64,000 bases of DNA, taken from NCBI GenBank assembly GCA_039193455.1, contig JBCCWO010000012.1, positions 30,317 through 94,316 on the forward strand, read 5' to 3'. The stretch is from JBCBGF01 sp039193455 (GTDB taxonomy: Bacteria; Pseudomonadota; Alphaproteobacteria; Rhodobacterales; Rhodobacteraceae). Under the pieces are notes generated by a model, which did not search any database, had not been told where the DNA came from, and was given only the letters and a program-made list of their open reading frames with translations. Positions 27,068-36,077 of this stretch are shown here, in pieces; the first letter of the stretch is position 1; every line of letters starts with the position of its first letter. The position numbers and the translations under genes were made by a program.

Positions 27068-29161
27068 CTATCTGTCCGGGGCCGCGGCACGATCGAACCG
27101 CATCGGAGGCTGGCGCCTTTTCCGCGACGGGAGCCATTGCGGTGCGGGCGGCCTGCCACGCTCGGCCTTTGCTTTCGGCAGCGAGGCGAGCCAGGCCTGC
27201 AACTCTGGCAGCGCCATTGGGGCGCCGATCTGATAGCCTTGCACGACCTCAACGCCCAGTTGCTGCAAACGTTCGAGATGTGTGGCGGTTTCGGCGCCTT
27301 CGGCATAGACGCTGACGCCAAGCCCATGGCCCATCGCAATCGCGGCGGTGAGGATCTTGTGGATGCGGGGATCGCCCAGTTGGCGCACCAGCGACTTGTC
27401 GATCTTAAGGATCGACCCGCCGATCGCTGCGACACTTTCAAGCGACGAGTAGCCGGTGCCAAAGTCATCGATCGCAACCTGAAAGCCCTGCCGCATCAGC
27501 CTTTGCACCGTGGCGATGGCTTCGTCCCGGCCGGTGTCGAGAACCACGCTTTCAAGGACCTCGACGGTAAAATCCTCGGGCGGAAGAAAGTGCTCTTTGA
27601 CGATTTCCGAAAACGTTGTGCTGAACGTGGGGTCCCGCAGCAGCGTACCCGAGACGTTGACCGCCATCCGTTCGATGAACAGGCCCTGTTTGCGCAGATG
27701 GCGCAGCGCCTCGACCGTGCGCAGGATGATCTGGCCATCCAGCAGATCTGATTTGGAGGCCTGTTCGATCTGGTCCATGAAATGGGCCGGTTCGATCAGG
27801 CCAAGCTTGGGATGGTGCCACCGGGCCAGCGCTTCGAGCCCCACCACGCGCCCGGTCGCTAGATCGATCTGGGGTTGAAAGAACGCCTCAAATTCAAGCT
27901 CCTGCAAACCGCGGGTGATTTCATTTGCCCATTGATTGCGGGCCTCGGCCTCTTCGCGCATGGACGCACGGAACCCCGTTGCGATCCCTTTTCCCGATTT
28001 CTTGGAGGCATAAAGCGCGATATCGGCATTGGCGATCAGCACGTCGATATTGCGGCAAAGCTCGGTGCCAAAGGCGATGCCGACGCTGACGCCGACGCGA
28101 ACGTCCGTGGAATTGGCATCCCGCAGAGCCACAGGGATCGGTTTCGACAGGTCGTCAATCAGATGGTCAGCGAGCCATTCGGCCACGGTCGCCGTCGCGC
28201 CAGGGTCCAACACGCCGAAGGCCAGAAACTCGTCGCCCCCCTGCCGCGCCAGTTCAAAGGTGGACAGGTCCGGACTTGCCGCAAAGATGCGGCGCAGATC
28301 ATCCGCGACCGAGCGCAGCACCGCATCGCCGACCGGGTGGCCCAGCGTGTCGTTGACCTGTTTGAAGCCATCGAGGTCAAGCGCGAGGATGAACACACGC
28401 TCAAGCTCGTGTTGGTGTTGGTCGAGGAGCATTTGTGTCTGGGCGATGAAGTGGCGCCGGTTCGACAGGCGCGTCAACGGGTCGATCTCGGCCAGCGACT
28501 GCAACCGGCGGATCATGCCGGACAGCTGCCGATGCGCGGGCACAAAGACGAACACCGCCTGGAGGCCGACGACCAGCAAGACGACGAGCATGGCGCCTTT
28601 CTGAAAGTACTTCTGATGCTCAGAGCGGCTGTTCGCAGCGTCTTCGAACAGCATCACGGCCCCGTTCAAGGCGCCGAGCAAGTCGAAAAACGCACGGTCT
28701 TCGGCGTCTTGCATCAGCGCTGGCGGCGCGGGCCCCCGCGTTTGAGCGTCCGCAATTTGCGAGACGATCGAAATGAACTCGGTCGTTCGCGCGTCAAGCT
28801 GGGCCCCGTCCTCGCCCCGGTAATGCTCCCAAACCGGGGTGTCGGGCTGGAGCTGGCTGAGAAGCCAATTGTGGCTTTCCGTAAAGTCGCCGAGGCTTTC
28901 AACGAGGATACCCCGGTATCGTGGGTCCTGCGTTTCATCGTACCTGACCGCGGCAAGGACGATCCGCTGCGACAGCATCCGTTGCCGCCCGCTGACATTC
29001 AGGAGCTCCTCGTCAAGCCCGCCCTGGCGCGTGTAGTTCAGGCTGACCGTCAGGCTTGCCAGAATCGCAGCAACGGTGACCACAAGGGCCACAAGGAACC
29101 TCAGGAAGATCTTTTGTGGAGAAATGCGGTGCTGACGTCGCTTTCCCATAACACTGCTCAC
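27068..29161 (-). CDS. Membrane GGDEF-EAL cyclic di-GMP enzyme with type IV pili sensor-like N-terminus
   Basis: 697 residues: membrane helix at about 18-42, a periplasmic region with LNVSGRQRMLSQRIVL (about 53-70, the PilJ/NarX-type helical sensor motif), a second helix at about 188-208, GGDEF domain (motif at 308-312 intact) and EAL domain (EAL at 443-445, DDFGTGYSSL later). Both catalytic motifs are intact, so it could make and break c-di-GMP. Signal unknown; the gene stands alone. Confidence 0.9.
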   Translation of the reverse strand: MSSVMGKRRQHRISPQKIFLRFLVALVVTVAAILASLTVSLNYTRQGGLDEELLNVSGRQRMLSQRIVLAAVRYDETQDPRYRGILVESLGDFTESHNWLLSQLQPDTPVWEHYRGEDGAQLDARTTEFISIVSQIADAQTRGPAPPALMQDAEDRAFFDLLGALNGAVMLFEDAANSRSEHQKYFQKGAMLVVLLVVGLQAVFVFVPAHRQLSGMIRRLQSLAEIDPLTRLSNRRHFIAQTQMLLDQHQHELERVFILALDLDGFKQVNDTLGHPVGDAVLRSVADDLRRIFAASPDLSTFELARQGGDEFLAFGVLDPGATATVAEWLADHLIDDLSKPIPVALRDANSTDVRVGVSVGIAFGTELCRNIDVLIANADIALYASKKSGKGIATGFRASMREEAEARNQWANEITRGLQELEFEAFFQPQIDLATGRVVGLEALARWHHPKLGLIEPAHFMDQIEQASKSDLLDGQIILRTVEALRHLRKQGLFIERMAVNVSGTLLRDPTFSTTFSEIVKEHFLPPEDFTVEVLESVVLDTGRDEAIATVQRLMRQGFQVAIDDFGTGYSSLESVAAIGGSILKIDKSLVRQLGDPRIHKILTAAIAMGHGLGVSVYAEGAETATHLERLQQLGVEVVQGYQIGAPMALPELQAWLASLPKAKAERGRPPAPQWLPSRKRRQPPMRFDRAAAPDR

Positions 29162-29333
29162 GCTGCTCGCACCCTTAGGCCATTTCGCAGGCTCCTTTTG
29201 CCGAACGAGACGCTAAGAATTCGCAAACTTTGCACCGCTTCGGGCTAAGACGCGGGCGCGAAACGCCAAAAAGCGTGACAGCTATTGGCGTGACCACGCC
29301 ATGGGCGAGCTGAGCAATGGGCCCCGCGCAGAC

Positions 29334-29897
29334 CTACATTTGCGGGATTTTGCGCCCCTCTGCCGTGGCGGTGGCGGCTTCGGCCACGCGTTTCGCGCGG
29401 GTGGCCGGCGTCTTGGCAAGCTTGATCCAGCGCAGGACGTTCCGGCGATAGGATGGGGCATACCCCTCCCAATCGCCTGCGGTCAGCGCGGCGCGCAAAT
29501 CGTCGGGGACGATGAGCGCATCCACATCGTCCAGAAAGCTCCATGATCCGTTGGCCTTGGCCGCCGCGATGGCGGCGCGGCCCGCATCCGTCATTCGGCC
29601 CTCGGCTTCGAGCCGGGCGGCGCGGATCTTGTAGGTTTTTGACCAGTGCTGAACTTTACGCGGTGCGATGAGCTGCATCGTGCGATCATCGTCAAGCTTG
29701 CGGCGAATCCCGTCGATCCAGCCAAAGCAGAGCAGTTCGTCGAGCACGGCGCCGGTGGAGACGTATTTCTCGGGATTGGTCTTTTTCCATGTGATGAGCC
29801 AGACGCTGGCCGCCTGCGCGTGGTTGGCCGTGAGCCAGACGCGCAGGTCATCTGCCGACGCGATCTCAACCGTCTCGAAACTGTCGGTCTGAAGCAC
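29334..29897 (-). CDS. YdeI/OmpD-associated family protein
   Basis: 187 residues. The motif WLITWKKTNPEKYVST with LLCFGWIDG and RKVQHWSKTYK is the signature of the YdeI/OmpD-associated (bacteriocin-protection-like) family; the C-terminal WIKLAKTPATRAKRV helix is also typical. Cytoplasmic; biochemical role unclear. It lies 26 bases after the HIT gene on the same strand. Confidence 0.8.
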   Translation of the reverse strand: MLQTDSFETVEIASADDLRVWLTANHAQAASVWLITWKKTNPEKYVSTGAVLDELLCFGWIDGIRRKLDDDRTMQLIAPRKVQHWSKTYKIRAARLEAEGRMTDAGRAAIAAAKANGSWSFLDDVDALIVPDDLRAALTAGDWEGYAPSYRRNVLRWIKLAKTPATRAKRVAEAATATAEGRKIPQM

Positions 29898-29923
29898 AGC
29901 ACCCCCGGCGGGGCGCTCTGCCC

Positions 29924-30304
29924 CTATGCGCGCATCAACATAGGCCCAAGCGGGCGCCCGGCGAGGATGTGGACGTGGAGGTGCGGAACCTCTTGCACCG
30001 CATCATCGCCCGCATTTGACAGGGTACGATACCCGGCACCGCCCTCACCGGGTTGCACACCCAGCATCTTGCAAACCTCGCCGATGGCGCGGGTGTAGTC
30101 GACGATCTCTTCCGGGCTGGCTTCCAGCGCGAAGTGATCAAAGGTCACGTACGGGCCCTTGGGGATCACCAGCACATGGGTCGGCGATTGCGGACGGATG
30201 TCGTTGAAGGCCAGCGAATGCTCGGTCTCGTAAATCGGCTCGTTGGGGATCTCGCCACGCAGGATTTTGGCGAAGATGTTCTGATCGTCATAGGCATAGG
30301 CCAT
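29924..30304 (-). CDS. HIT-family nucleotide hydrolase/transferase
   Basis: 126 residues with the histidine triad HLHVHIL (H108, H110, H112) and the N-terminal FAKILRGEIP start of the HinT branch. Such enzymes hydrolyse AMP-lysine and other purine phosphoramidates. It follows the glycosyltransferase gene by 11 bases. Confidence 0.92.
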   Translation of the reverse strand: MAYAYDDQNIFAKILRGEIPNEPIYETEHSLAFNDIRPQSPTHVLVIPKGPYVTFDHFALEASPEEIVDYTRAIGEVCKMLGVQPGEGGAGYRTLSNAGDDAVQEVPHLHVHILAGRPLGPMLMRA

Positions 30305-30315
30305 GGGCGGGGTCC

Positions 30316-31893
30316 TTAGTCCTGGAACAGGTAATCGGTCTCGGCGATTTCCATGGCACGGTTTTCGGGGATGGAAAAGAAGGCGGCCAGTTCGGGCGCG
30401 TTTTCCTGCGGTTCGGCCACTTCGCGGATGCGGTGGTAGTTTGGGAAACGCTCATCCCGCATCCGATCGCTTTCAAAGATCACGTCGTTGCGGATCGTCG
30501 GCAAAAGCTGTTCGACCTTGTCGGACGGGGTGTCGGGCCCCGCCAGACCCACGCGGCGGGCATGGCCGATCAGATAGGTGTCCGAGAAGTTGCAGGCGAC
30601 CTCCAACAGCTTGGTCTGGCTGCGGTCGGCGTAGAAGTCGCGCAGCAGATCAATGTTGGCGGGGTCCATGCAGACCACGAGGCGGTCGGTCTCATAGTAA
30701 TCAAAGAGCATCCGCATCAAGGCCCGCCGGTGGCGCGCGCGCTTGGCCAATGTTGCCTGGATCCCGCCCAGATCCGGTAGCGGGGTGGATTCTTCGTCAA
30801 ACAGATACTCGACGGTCGGGACATTGGAGTGAAAGCTGACCTGATCGAGCAAACGCTTGGCCACATGCCATTTCTTGCAGGCCACAATCATCAACTCGCG
30901 CTCGCGACCGAGCGAGGATTCCTTTTCCCAGAACCGTGGCGCAAACCGTCGTCCATTGCGCCCGCGCTGGGTGAGAAAGTCATAAAGCTTGGCCCCCTCG
31001 TTCGAGAGCTGAATGTCCCTGCCCTGGCTGACATAGAGTTCCCCCAGGCGCCGTTTCAGTTCATCCGCCTCGGGCGAGATTTTGCGGGCGAACAGGAAAT
31101 CCTGCGCAACCAGCATCTCGTAATGGTCGTTGTAGAACTGCACGGGGATGCCGTAGTCCGAGAACATCAGGAAAGTCAGCGTGCGCGAGCGGATTTCACC
31201 CGAAGGGACCAGATGGCGTACCAAGGTCTGAAAAAACGTCTCATCCGGGATCCAGGTGGTGCGGAAGAAGCGCATGACGTCGCGGCGCTTGGCGGTGAAG
31301 TCGAGGATTGCCTCGATCGTGCGGCGCCGCAGGCACCACCACTGGCTGCCGATCATGATCCGCAAGTCATCGGGGATCGGGCGCGCCAGCCCAAGCTTTT
31401 TCTGCCACCGCATCGAGGCGTAAAACAGATCCTTATGCGCGCGTTCGTTGAACCAGTGGCGATAGATCAGGCGTTCTTCCTTGATCCCGGTCTTGATCCA
31501 GTCGCTGTCGAAGAAATCGAAGCTTTCGATGAAGTCGGCGTCTTCGCGATCAAGATAGGCGTGGACGTATTCCGCCGGTTTGATCGCCATGCAATCGCCT
31601 GAAAGCATGTAGAAATGCGTGGCGTCCGGGAACGCATCGACCGCCGCCTCGACGGCGTTGAGCGTCGCGCGCACAAGGCTCCATTCCCCCCAGCCGCAGC
31701 GGACGCGGCGTTTGGCGAAAGTGACGCGCGGGTTTTCGGCCAGGGCCGAAGTGATCTTTTCGTAATCCGCTTTGCGGGCAGAGGCGTCAAAGTGGATCGC
31801 CATGCAATCGCCAGCCCGCGTCAGCCGCCGCGCCTGATGGATGATCGCGGTGGGGTCTTTGTGACACAAAAGGACGAAGGCGATCTTTGCCAT
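30316..31893 (-). CDS. GT14-like glycosyltransferase (DUF5928 type)
   Basis: 525 residues. The first about 260 match the core-2/I-branching beta-1,6-N-acetylglucosaminyltransferase fold: IAFVLLCHKDP at the start, HFYMLSGDCMAIK, GSQWWCLRR and WIPDETFFQTL. The remaining about 265 residues are an extra domain found in Rhodobacteraceae relatives, with a nucleotide- or phosphate-like pocket not evident to me. Likely role in surface polysaccharide synthesis. It is divergent from a sulfotransferase 67 bases away. Confidence 0.78.
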   Translation of the reverse strand: MAKIAFVLLCHKDPTAIIHQARRLTRAGDCMAIHFDASARKADYEKITSALAENPRVTFAKRRVRCGWGEWSLVRATLNAVEAAVDAFPDATHFYMLSGDCMAIKPAEYVHAYLDREDADFIESFDFFDSDWIKTGIKEERLIYRHWFNERAHKDLFYASMRWQKKLGLARPIPDDLRIMIGSQWWCLRRRTIEAILDFTAKRRDVMRFFRTTWIPDETFFQTLVRHLVPSGEIRSRTLTFLMFSDYGIPVQFYNDHYEMLVAQDFLFARKISPEADELKRRLGELYVSQGRDIQLSNEGAKLYDFLTQRGRNGRRFAPRFWEKESSLGRERELMIVACKKWHVAKRLLDQVSFHSNVPTVEYLFDEESTPLPDLGGIQATLAKRARHRRALMRMLFDYYETDRLVVCMDPANIDLLRDFYADRSQTKLLEVACNFSDTYLIGHARRVGLAGPDTPSDKVEQLLPTIRNDVIFESDRMRDERFPNYHRIREVAEPQENAPELAAFFSIPENRAMEIAETDYLFQD

Positions 31894-31960
31894 TCTGGCG
31901 CTTGTGCGCCCCCCTCTATCGGCTTGTTGCTGCTCTTAAGAGTGTTATCGTGAAGGTCGA

Positions 31961-32854
31961 TTGAAGAGACAACCGTTTCTTGATGTTTTGACGGCCATGG
32001 GCGGGAACCCGGCGATACAGCCAGGACGGGCCGGCGGTTTGGGGGCGAGCATGGGGTTTCCCGGCACCTGGATGACCGAGAGCGAGAGCATGGTGTACCG
32101 CGTGGTGCCCAAATGCGCCTGCTCGTCCATCGGGCAGATCATGTATTACTCGGACCATGCGACGTTTTTTGACGGCGACATTCATGATGCCAAGACCGGC
32201 CTGCACAAATGGGCCATCGAAGAGAGCCAGCCGAAGATCACCGACAACGTGCGGGCGCATGGCTCTTTCTCGTTCAGCTGCGTGCGCAACCCCTATACCC
32301 GGATCCTGAGTTCTTTTTTCGACAAGATCTGTGGCATCCAGCGCAACGGACAGCGCTATCGCGGGAACCTTGTGCCGATGCTGGCCCAGAAATACGGGAT
32401 CGAGGTCGAGGGCACGTTCGACCAGATTGCAAGCTTTCGGCGGTTCCTCTTGTTTGCCCGCGACACGATCCGGTTCCGCAAACCGATGGACCCCGACATC
32501 CATTGGTCTGCCATGTCGGGCCACCTGTCGACCTTCATCGTCAATGGCGGGCGGTTCGATCAGATCTTTTTCACCGAGACGTTCAACGACGGGATGCAGA
32601 AGGTTCTGGATGCGGTGGACACCCCGGTGCCCATCGACCTGGCCGCGGTGCCGCGTTTTAACGAAAGCGAGGGGCACGGACCCAAACGCGCGCATCCGGT
32701 GGAAGACTTCTTTGACGATCTGTCGATGCACCTGGTCTACGAGATCTACAAGCGCGACTTTCAGTTGTTCCGCTACGATTTCGAGAACCCGGGCAACAAG
32801 ATGCCGCTGGGTGAGATCGATCTCGATGAGGTGCATGCCAAGCTGGGGGACTGA
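31961..32854 (+). CDS. Sulfotransferase family 2 protein
   Basis: 297 residues. The PAPS 5'-phosphosulfate motif is YRVVPKCACSSIG and the 3'-phosphate motif is FSCVRNPYTRILSSFFDKI, as in carbohydrate (chondroitin/HNK-1-like) sulfotransferases. A polysaccharide or other glycan acceptor is inferred from the family and from the adjacent divergent glycosyltransferase. The start is the TTG at 31961 or a nearby internal codon; ATG at 32051 is an alternative but would remove little of the core. Confidence 0.8.
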   Translation: MKRQPFLDVLTAMGGNPAIQPGRAGGLGASMGFPGTWMTESESMVYRVVPKCACSSIGQIMYYSDHATFFDGDIHDAKTGLHKWAIEESQPKITDNVRAHGSFSFSCVRNPYTRILSSFFDKICGIQRNGQRYRGNLVPMLAQKYGIEVEGTFDQIASFRRFLLFARDTIRFRKPMDPDIHWSAMSGHLSTFIVNGGRFDQIFFTETFNDGMQKVLDAVDTPVPIDLAAVPRFNESEGHGPKRAHPVEDFFDDLSMHLVYEIYKRDFQLFRYDFENPGNKMPLGEIDLDEVHAKLGD

Positions 32855-32861
32855 GCGCAGA

Positions 32862-32920
32862 GGGGGCGCTGCCCCCGCCGCCTGAGGGCGGCCCCCCGGA
32901 GTATTTCTGCCAAGATGAAA
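32862..32920. repeat. GC-rich dispersed repeat, copy 1
   Basis: GGGGGCGCTGCCCCC hairpin, then GCCGCCTGAGGGCGGC hairpin, then CCCCGGAGTATTTCTGCC. The same order of elements occurs after the adenosine kinase gene near 38,687. Such units follow genes in many Rhodobacteraceae and may serve as terminators. Confidence 0.6.
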
Positions 32921-32925
32921 GCGCG

Positions 32926-33693
32926 TCAGCGCGTCTGGGCGTGTTCGAAGCGTTGGCGCGCGACGGCTTCGTTGCGTTCGTCCTTTTGCTGGCCCAAAAG
33001 CGCGGTTTCCACGAAATCGAGATGGGCCGAGATGGCGGCGCGACCGGCCGCGGGGTCGCGCGCCTGGAGCGCGTCGTTGATCGCGCGGTGCTGATCGAGC
33101 AGCATGTCGCGCGTCATCCGCTGCTTGAACATGACCTGGCGGTTGAAGAACACCCCTTGCTGCAACAGGTCGAACATCGAGCGCATCATGTGCAGCATCA
33201 CCACGTTGTGGCAGGCCTCGATGATGGCCATGTGGAACTGGGCGTCGAGGTCGGCCTCCTCCGTGGGATCGCGCTGGCTGTGGGCGGCCTCCATCTTGCG
33301 AAAGAGCGTGTCGACCACCTGAAGATCGGTGTCCGAGCCAAAGCGCGCGGCGCGGTCGATGGCGAGGCCTTCCATATCGCGGCGGAAGGCGATGTAGTCG
33401 AAGACCGCGTCAGGGTGGCTGGCGAAAAGGCGGGTCAATGCCGGGGGAAAATGGGCCCGCAGGTCGTCGGCCACGTAGATCCCCGAGCCGGGCTTGGTGA
33501 TGAGGAGTCCGTTGGCGTGCAGATTGGCCACCGCTTCGCGCAGGCTGGGGCGCGACACGCCAATGCGTTCGGACAATTCCCGTTCTGACGGCAATCGTTC
33601 GCCCGGGCGCAGGATCCCCTGCAGGATCAAGAGCTCGATCTGTCGAACGACGGATTGGGCCAGTTTTTCCGACTGGACCTTTTTGAAAGGCAT
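32926..33693 (-). CDS. FadR-subfamily GntR transcriptional regulator
   Basis: 255 residues: winged HTH at about 12-75 (LPSERELSERIGVSRPSLREAVANL) and the all-helical FCD ligand domain (about 95-235; D-x-QFHMAIIEACHN and a later H-x-x-I with metal-type His residues). These usually respond to small carboxylates. No obvious target genes adjoin; the next gene on this strand is 50 bases upstream of its promoter region. Confidence 0.85.
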   Translation of the reverse strand: MPFKKVQSEKLAQSVVRQIELLILQGILRPGERLPSERELSERIGVSRPSLREAVANLHANGLLITKPGSGIYVADDLRAHFPPALTRLFASHPDAVFDYIAFRRDMEGLAIDRAARFGSDTDLQVVDTLFRKMEAAHSQRDPTEEADLDAQFHMAIIEACHNVVMLHMMRSMFDLLQQGVFFNRQVMFKQRMTRDMLLDQHRAINDALQARDPAAGRAAISAHLDFVETALLGQQKDERNEAVARQRFEHAQTR

Positions 33694-33748
33694 GGTTTTT
33701 CCTCGCGCGCGTGGTCAAAAGATATGACCAATTCGGCGTTCGGGCAAG

Positions 33749-34636
33749 TCAGGGGGCCTTGGTCAGATCAACGCAGGGGATCGGGCCGGGCCAGCGTTGC
33801 TCGGGCCAATGGGCGTGGCCGCGCACATGTCCGGCGTGGCGAACCGTTGCGATTGCGGCCAGATCGGCCTCTGCAAAGACCCAGCCGGGTGTGTTCATGT
33901 CGCCCAGCGCGAGAAGGCCCGTTTCAGGAAATCCCAGATCGGGCGGGCCATAGATGCCTGCGGCGCCGCGGCTGAGATCGACCGGGGGCGACCACGGGGC
34001 CGGACCCACGAGCGGTGCGTGGGCCACGACGCATTGCCCTTCGAGCGCGCGGGCCATGGAACCGATGCGCACCCGCCAATAGCCTGCCACCGTCTCGGTC
34101 GCCGAGGGCACGAGCAGGATCGTGGCGCCGGCCTCGACCATCGCGCGGGCGATCAGCGGAAACTCGGCGTCATAGCAGATCGCGATGCCGATGCGGGTGG
34201 GCCCGATGTCGAAGACCTGCGCCCCCTGCCCCGCATCGATGCACCAGGGATCGCGTTCATAGGGCGTGGGGATCAGCTTGTCCTGATGCGCGGTTTGCCC
34301 CGCGGGCCCGAAGAGCCGTGTGCGGTTCACCACCCGGTCACCCACACGAAACGGAAGCGAGCCTGCGGCAATCCAGAGGTTGTGGGCGCGGGCCAGATCG
34401 GCGTGGAGCGCATCGCTCCATCCGATCCGGTCGGTGGCGGCATCGATGCATCCGGTCAGGCTTTGCGCCGCCTCGGCCCCCGCGAGGGCGGTCAGTTCCA
34501 TCCCGGCATATTCGGGAAAGAGCAGCAGGTCGGCGCCTGCATCCGCCGCGTCGGCCACCCAGCACGAAAGCTTGTCGGCAAGCGCGGCCTCGGTGTCGCA
34601 GTAGTCCAGCGGATAGGCGGCGGCAGCGAGGCGCAT
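33749..34636 (-). CDS. Carbon-nitrogen hydrolase (nitrilase superfamily)
   Basis: 295 residues from ATG 34636. The nitrilase triad is complete: E42 (FPEYAG), K120 (HQDKLIPT) and C154 (AICYDAEFP). Amidase or nitrilase activity on an unknown substrate, cytoplasmic. The start codon overlaps the stop of the acetyltransferase gene by one base. In other bacteria these two domains occur fused as one GNAT-nitrilase protein, so they probably act together. Confidence 0.88.
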   Translation of the reverse strand: MRLAAAAYPLDYCDTEAALADKLSCWVADAADAGADLLLFPEYAGMELTALAGAEAAQSLTGCIDAATDRIGWSDALHADLARAHNLWIAAGSLPFRVGDRVVNRTRLFGPAGQTAHQDKLIPTPYERDPWCIDAGQGAQVFDIGPTRIGIAICYDAEFPLIARAMVEAGATILLVPSATETVAGYWRVRIGSMARALEGQCVVAHAPLVGPAPWSPPVDLSRGAAGIYGPPDLGFPETGLLALGDMNTPGWVFAEADLAAIATVRHAGHVRGHAHWPEQRWPGPIPCVDLTKAP

Positions 34637-35226
34637 CAGCGGAGCTCCTTCAGCCAGAATTGCAGGGGTTTCTCGGTCTCTTCGGTGTCGCCCACATCCC
34701 TCCATGGGAAATGCGCGATGGCGTCGGGAAGAGGGGCATAGCCGCGCGCGCGCCAGAACCCATCGAGGGGTCGGTAACCGGCAGGTCGTGCCGGGTGGTC
34801 GTCCGGGCGCTGGACGGCACAAAAGGCCGACCAGCGGCGGGCGAGCGTGCGGGCGTGGGCCTCGCGCTGATCGAAGAACGCGTGACCGGCGCCTTGCCGG
34901 CGATACCGGGGCAAGAGAACCGATTCCGCGCAATAGTAGACCTCGGCCGGGTCCATGCCGCGCGCCTCGAGCGGTGCGGCAAAGGCGGCCTCGTGCTGTT
35001 CGAGCGGAGAGCCGGTGGCCACCCCCACGAGGCGGTCGCCGTCAAAGGCGCCGACGATGCAGACATCGGCGCTTTCGGCATAGGTGGCGAGGTAGCGGGC
35101 CTCATAAGCCGCGTCGCCGTCGTAGAGATAGGGCCAGTCGCGGAAAACAGTGATCCTGAGATCGGCCAGGGCCGCGAGGTGGCCCGCCGTCTCGGCCTTA
35201 GGGAGAACCTGAATGCGGAGCGCCAT
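34636..35226 (-). CDS. GNAT-family acetyltransferase paired with nitrilase
   Basis: 196 residues from ATG 35226. GNAT core: VGVATGSPL, YYCAESVLLPRYRRQGAGHAFFDQREAHA (acetyl-CoA loop RRQGAG) and FWRARGY. It ends in the start codon of the carbon-nitrogen hydrolase, which gives tight coupling. Substrate unknown. Confidence 0.85.
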   Translation of the reverse strand: MALRIQVLPKAETAGHLAALADLRITVFRDWPYLYDGDAAYEARYLATYAESADVCIVGAFDGDRLVGVATGSPLEQHEAAFAAPLEARGMDPAEVYYCAESVLLPRYRRQGAGHAFFDQREAHARTLARRWSAFCAVQRPDDHPARPAGYRPLDGFWRARGYAPLPDAIAHFPWRDVGDTEETEKPLQFWLKELR

Positions 35227-35261
35227 GGGCCGAGGCTTAGACCGGGCCTGCAGGGCGCGCA

Positions 35262-35291
35262 AATGCAAACGGCCGGGGCTGGGCCCGGCCG
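35262..35291 (-). terminator. Terminator after the OmpA-family lipoprotein gene
   Basis: On the minus strand a GC-rich stem (CGGCCGGGC... with ...CCCGGCCG, 35270-35291) is followed by TTTGCATTT. It lies 23 bases after the lipoprotein stop. Confidence 0.65.
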
Positions 35292-35313
35292 CTGCGCGTT
35301 TCGTCTGACCCGA

Positions 35314-35970
35314 TCAGTTCGGTTGAATGACGATATCGACCCGGCGGTTCTGTTGCCGCCCCTCGGGCGTGAGGTTCGACGCGATCGGTTGATTTTCGCC
35401 CGCACCGAAGGTCCGAAGCCGGAAGGACGGGACGCCGGCGCTGGTGAGCGCTGTTGCGACCGACTGTGCCCGGCGTTCCGAGAGGCCCTGGTTGTAGGAG
35501 GCCGTTCCGGTATTGTCGGTGTGGCCCACGATCTGGACGGTGCTGTCGGGATAGCGTTGCAGGCTGTCGGCCAGCGTAAAGAGGTCGGCGCGCAAGTCGG
35601 GGCGCAGCTGGGCGCTGTCGACGGCAAAAAGGATGTCCTGCGGCATCCGCACGATCAGCTCGTCACCGGTGTTGATGACCTCGACCTCGTTGCCCAGATC
35701 GCGGCGCAACTCCTGCGCCTGTTTGTCCAGGATGTTGCCGACAATGGCCCCGCCGGCGGCACCGATGGCCGCGCCGGTCAGGGCACCGCGCACGCGGTCA
35801 TTGCCGCTTTCCTCGATACCGCCGATCAGCCCGCCGATGACGGCGCCTGTCAGCGCGCCCTGGCCCGTGCGCTCAAGCTCTCCCCCGGACTGGAACCGCG
35901 GGTCGGTACAGCCGGCGACGACCATGGCACCGACGACAGCGATGAGCGCGGGTTTCTTTGCTACTCTCAT
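35314..35970 (-). CDS. OmpA-family outer membrane lipoprotein (YiaD-like)
   Basis: 218 residues from ATG 35970. Lipoprotein signal with lipobox VVAGC (C21). Residues about 38-85 hold two Gly-zipper segments (ALTGAVIGGLIGG and ALTGAAIGAAGGAIVG) and about 110-218 the peptidoglycan-binding OmpA domain (IVGHTDNTG, NQGLSERRAQSV, RRVDI). It tethers outer membrane to wall. A longer frame to 36315 has no support. Confidence 0.9.
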   Translation of the reverse strand: MRVAKKPALIAVVGAMVVAGCTDPRFQSGGELERTGQGALTGAVIGGLIGGIEESGNDRVRGALTGAAIGAAGGAIVGNILDKQAQELRRDLGNEVEVINTGDELIVRMPQDILFAVDSAQLRPDLRADLFTLADSLQRYPDSTVQIVGHTDNTGTASYNQGLSERRAQSVATALTSAGVPSFRLRTFGAGENQPIASNLTPEGRQQNRRVDIVIQPN

Positions 35971-36077
35971 AGGTTTCCTCAATCTCAATTGGCGACACTG
36001 CGCCCCCACTGATACAAGGAAACCAAATAGGGCAACACTAAGTTGATATGCGATAGCACGCGGAGAACCGCCTATTT

